64,000 nt of DNA, from NCBI GenBank assembly GCA_003254885.1, contig QANT01008170.1:1-64000 (forward strand), read 5' to 3'. Position numbers and translations under genes: made by a program. Each line of letters opens with the position of its first letter. Position 1 is the first letter of the stretch. Under the pieces are notes generated by a model. The model was not told where the DNA came from. It saw only the letters and a program-made list of their open reading frames with translations, and ran no database searches. Source of the stretch: Purshia tridentata (Eukaryota; Streptophyta; Magnoliopsida; Rosales; Rosaceae). This document shows positions 63,946-64,000 of this stretch, in pieces.

Positions 63946-64000
63946 AGGGCTCGTTTGGTTCTCAGAATTGATAGGAAATTAATTCCGATGTCTTTTCTAA
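63946..64000. mobile_element. Probable start of a DNA transposon cut by the window edge
   Basis: From about 63949 the sequence reads GGGCTCGTTTGGTTCTCAGA. This matches the general form of many plant PIF/Harbinger and hAT-type terminal repeats (GGNNTCGTTTGGTT). The other end lies outside the window, so this is a motif-level call. Confidence 0.35.

Overview
The window is nuclear DNA of a flowering plant. The evidence is intron-rich genes with GT/AG junctions, AT-rich spacers, short inverted-repeat transposons, and plant-only families (remorin, PPR, LTI65, R2R3-MYB, RUP). Gene density (about one gene per 5 kb) and protein character suggest a compact eudicot genome. My guess is a rosid, possibly Rosaceae, but nothing here proves it. 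Exon limits below were placed by reading frame and splice consensus and close exactly into whole codons.

Layout. 1-5 kb: a Mutator-type MITE, then a minus-strand LTI65/RD29B-like stress gene with a DRE/ABRE promoter. 5-16 kb: the meiotic crossover gene SHOC1 (plus) converging on an NT-C2 coiled-coil gene (minus). 16-25.5 kb: spacers with tandem duplications and two related MITEs around a cytochrome b561 gene. 25.5-32 kb: a remorin, a SEC22-like R-SNARE with a second copy of its 5' end beside a single N, and a LAF1-like MYB (minus). 36-44 kb: an intronless PPR gene, CFIm25 (minus) and a RUP1/2-like WD40 gene (minus). 46-52.6 kb: the mismatch-repair gene MSH3. 54.7-59.6 kb: a local F-box/LRR array of two intact genes and two broken copies. 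60.4-61.5 kb: an unclassified repeat-like segment. 61.9-63.6 kb: a membrane steroid-binding (MAPR) gene. The last 55 bases look like the start of another transposon.

Functional themes. Two genome-maintenance genes, SHOC1 and MSH3, each carry an E2F-type site about 85 bp upstream of the start codon. Two genes belong to light-signalling families (LAF1-like MYB, RUP-like). Otherwise the genes look like ordinary unrelated neighbours. I found no tRNA, rRNA, CRISPR or organellar insert, no recognisable LTR element, and no convincing new multi-gene system. The most notable structure is at 27.9-29.1 kb. A non-autonomous transposon carrying a broken oligopeptidase A exon sits just upstream of SEC22, and the adjoining 302-bp duplication looks like two alleles laid end to end in the assembly.
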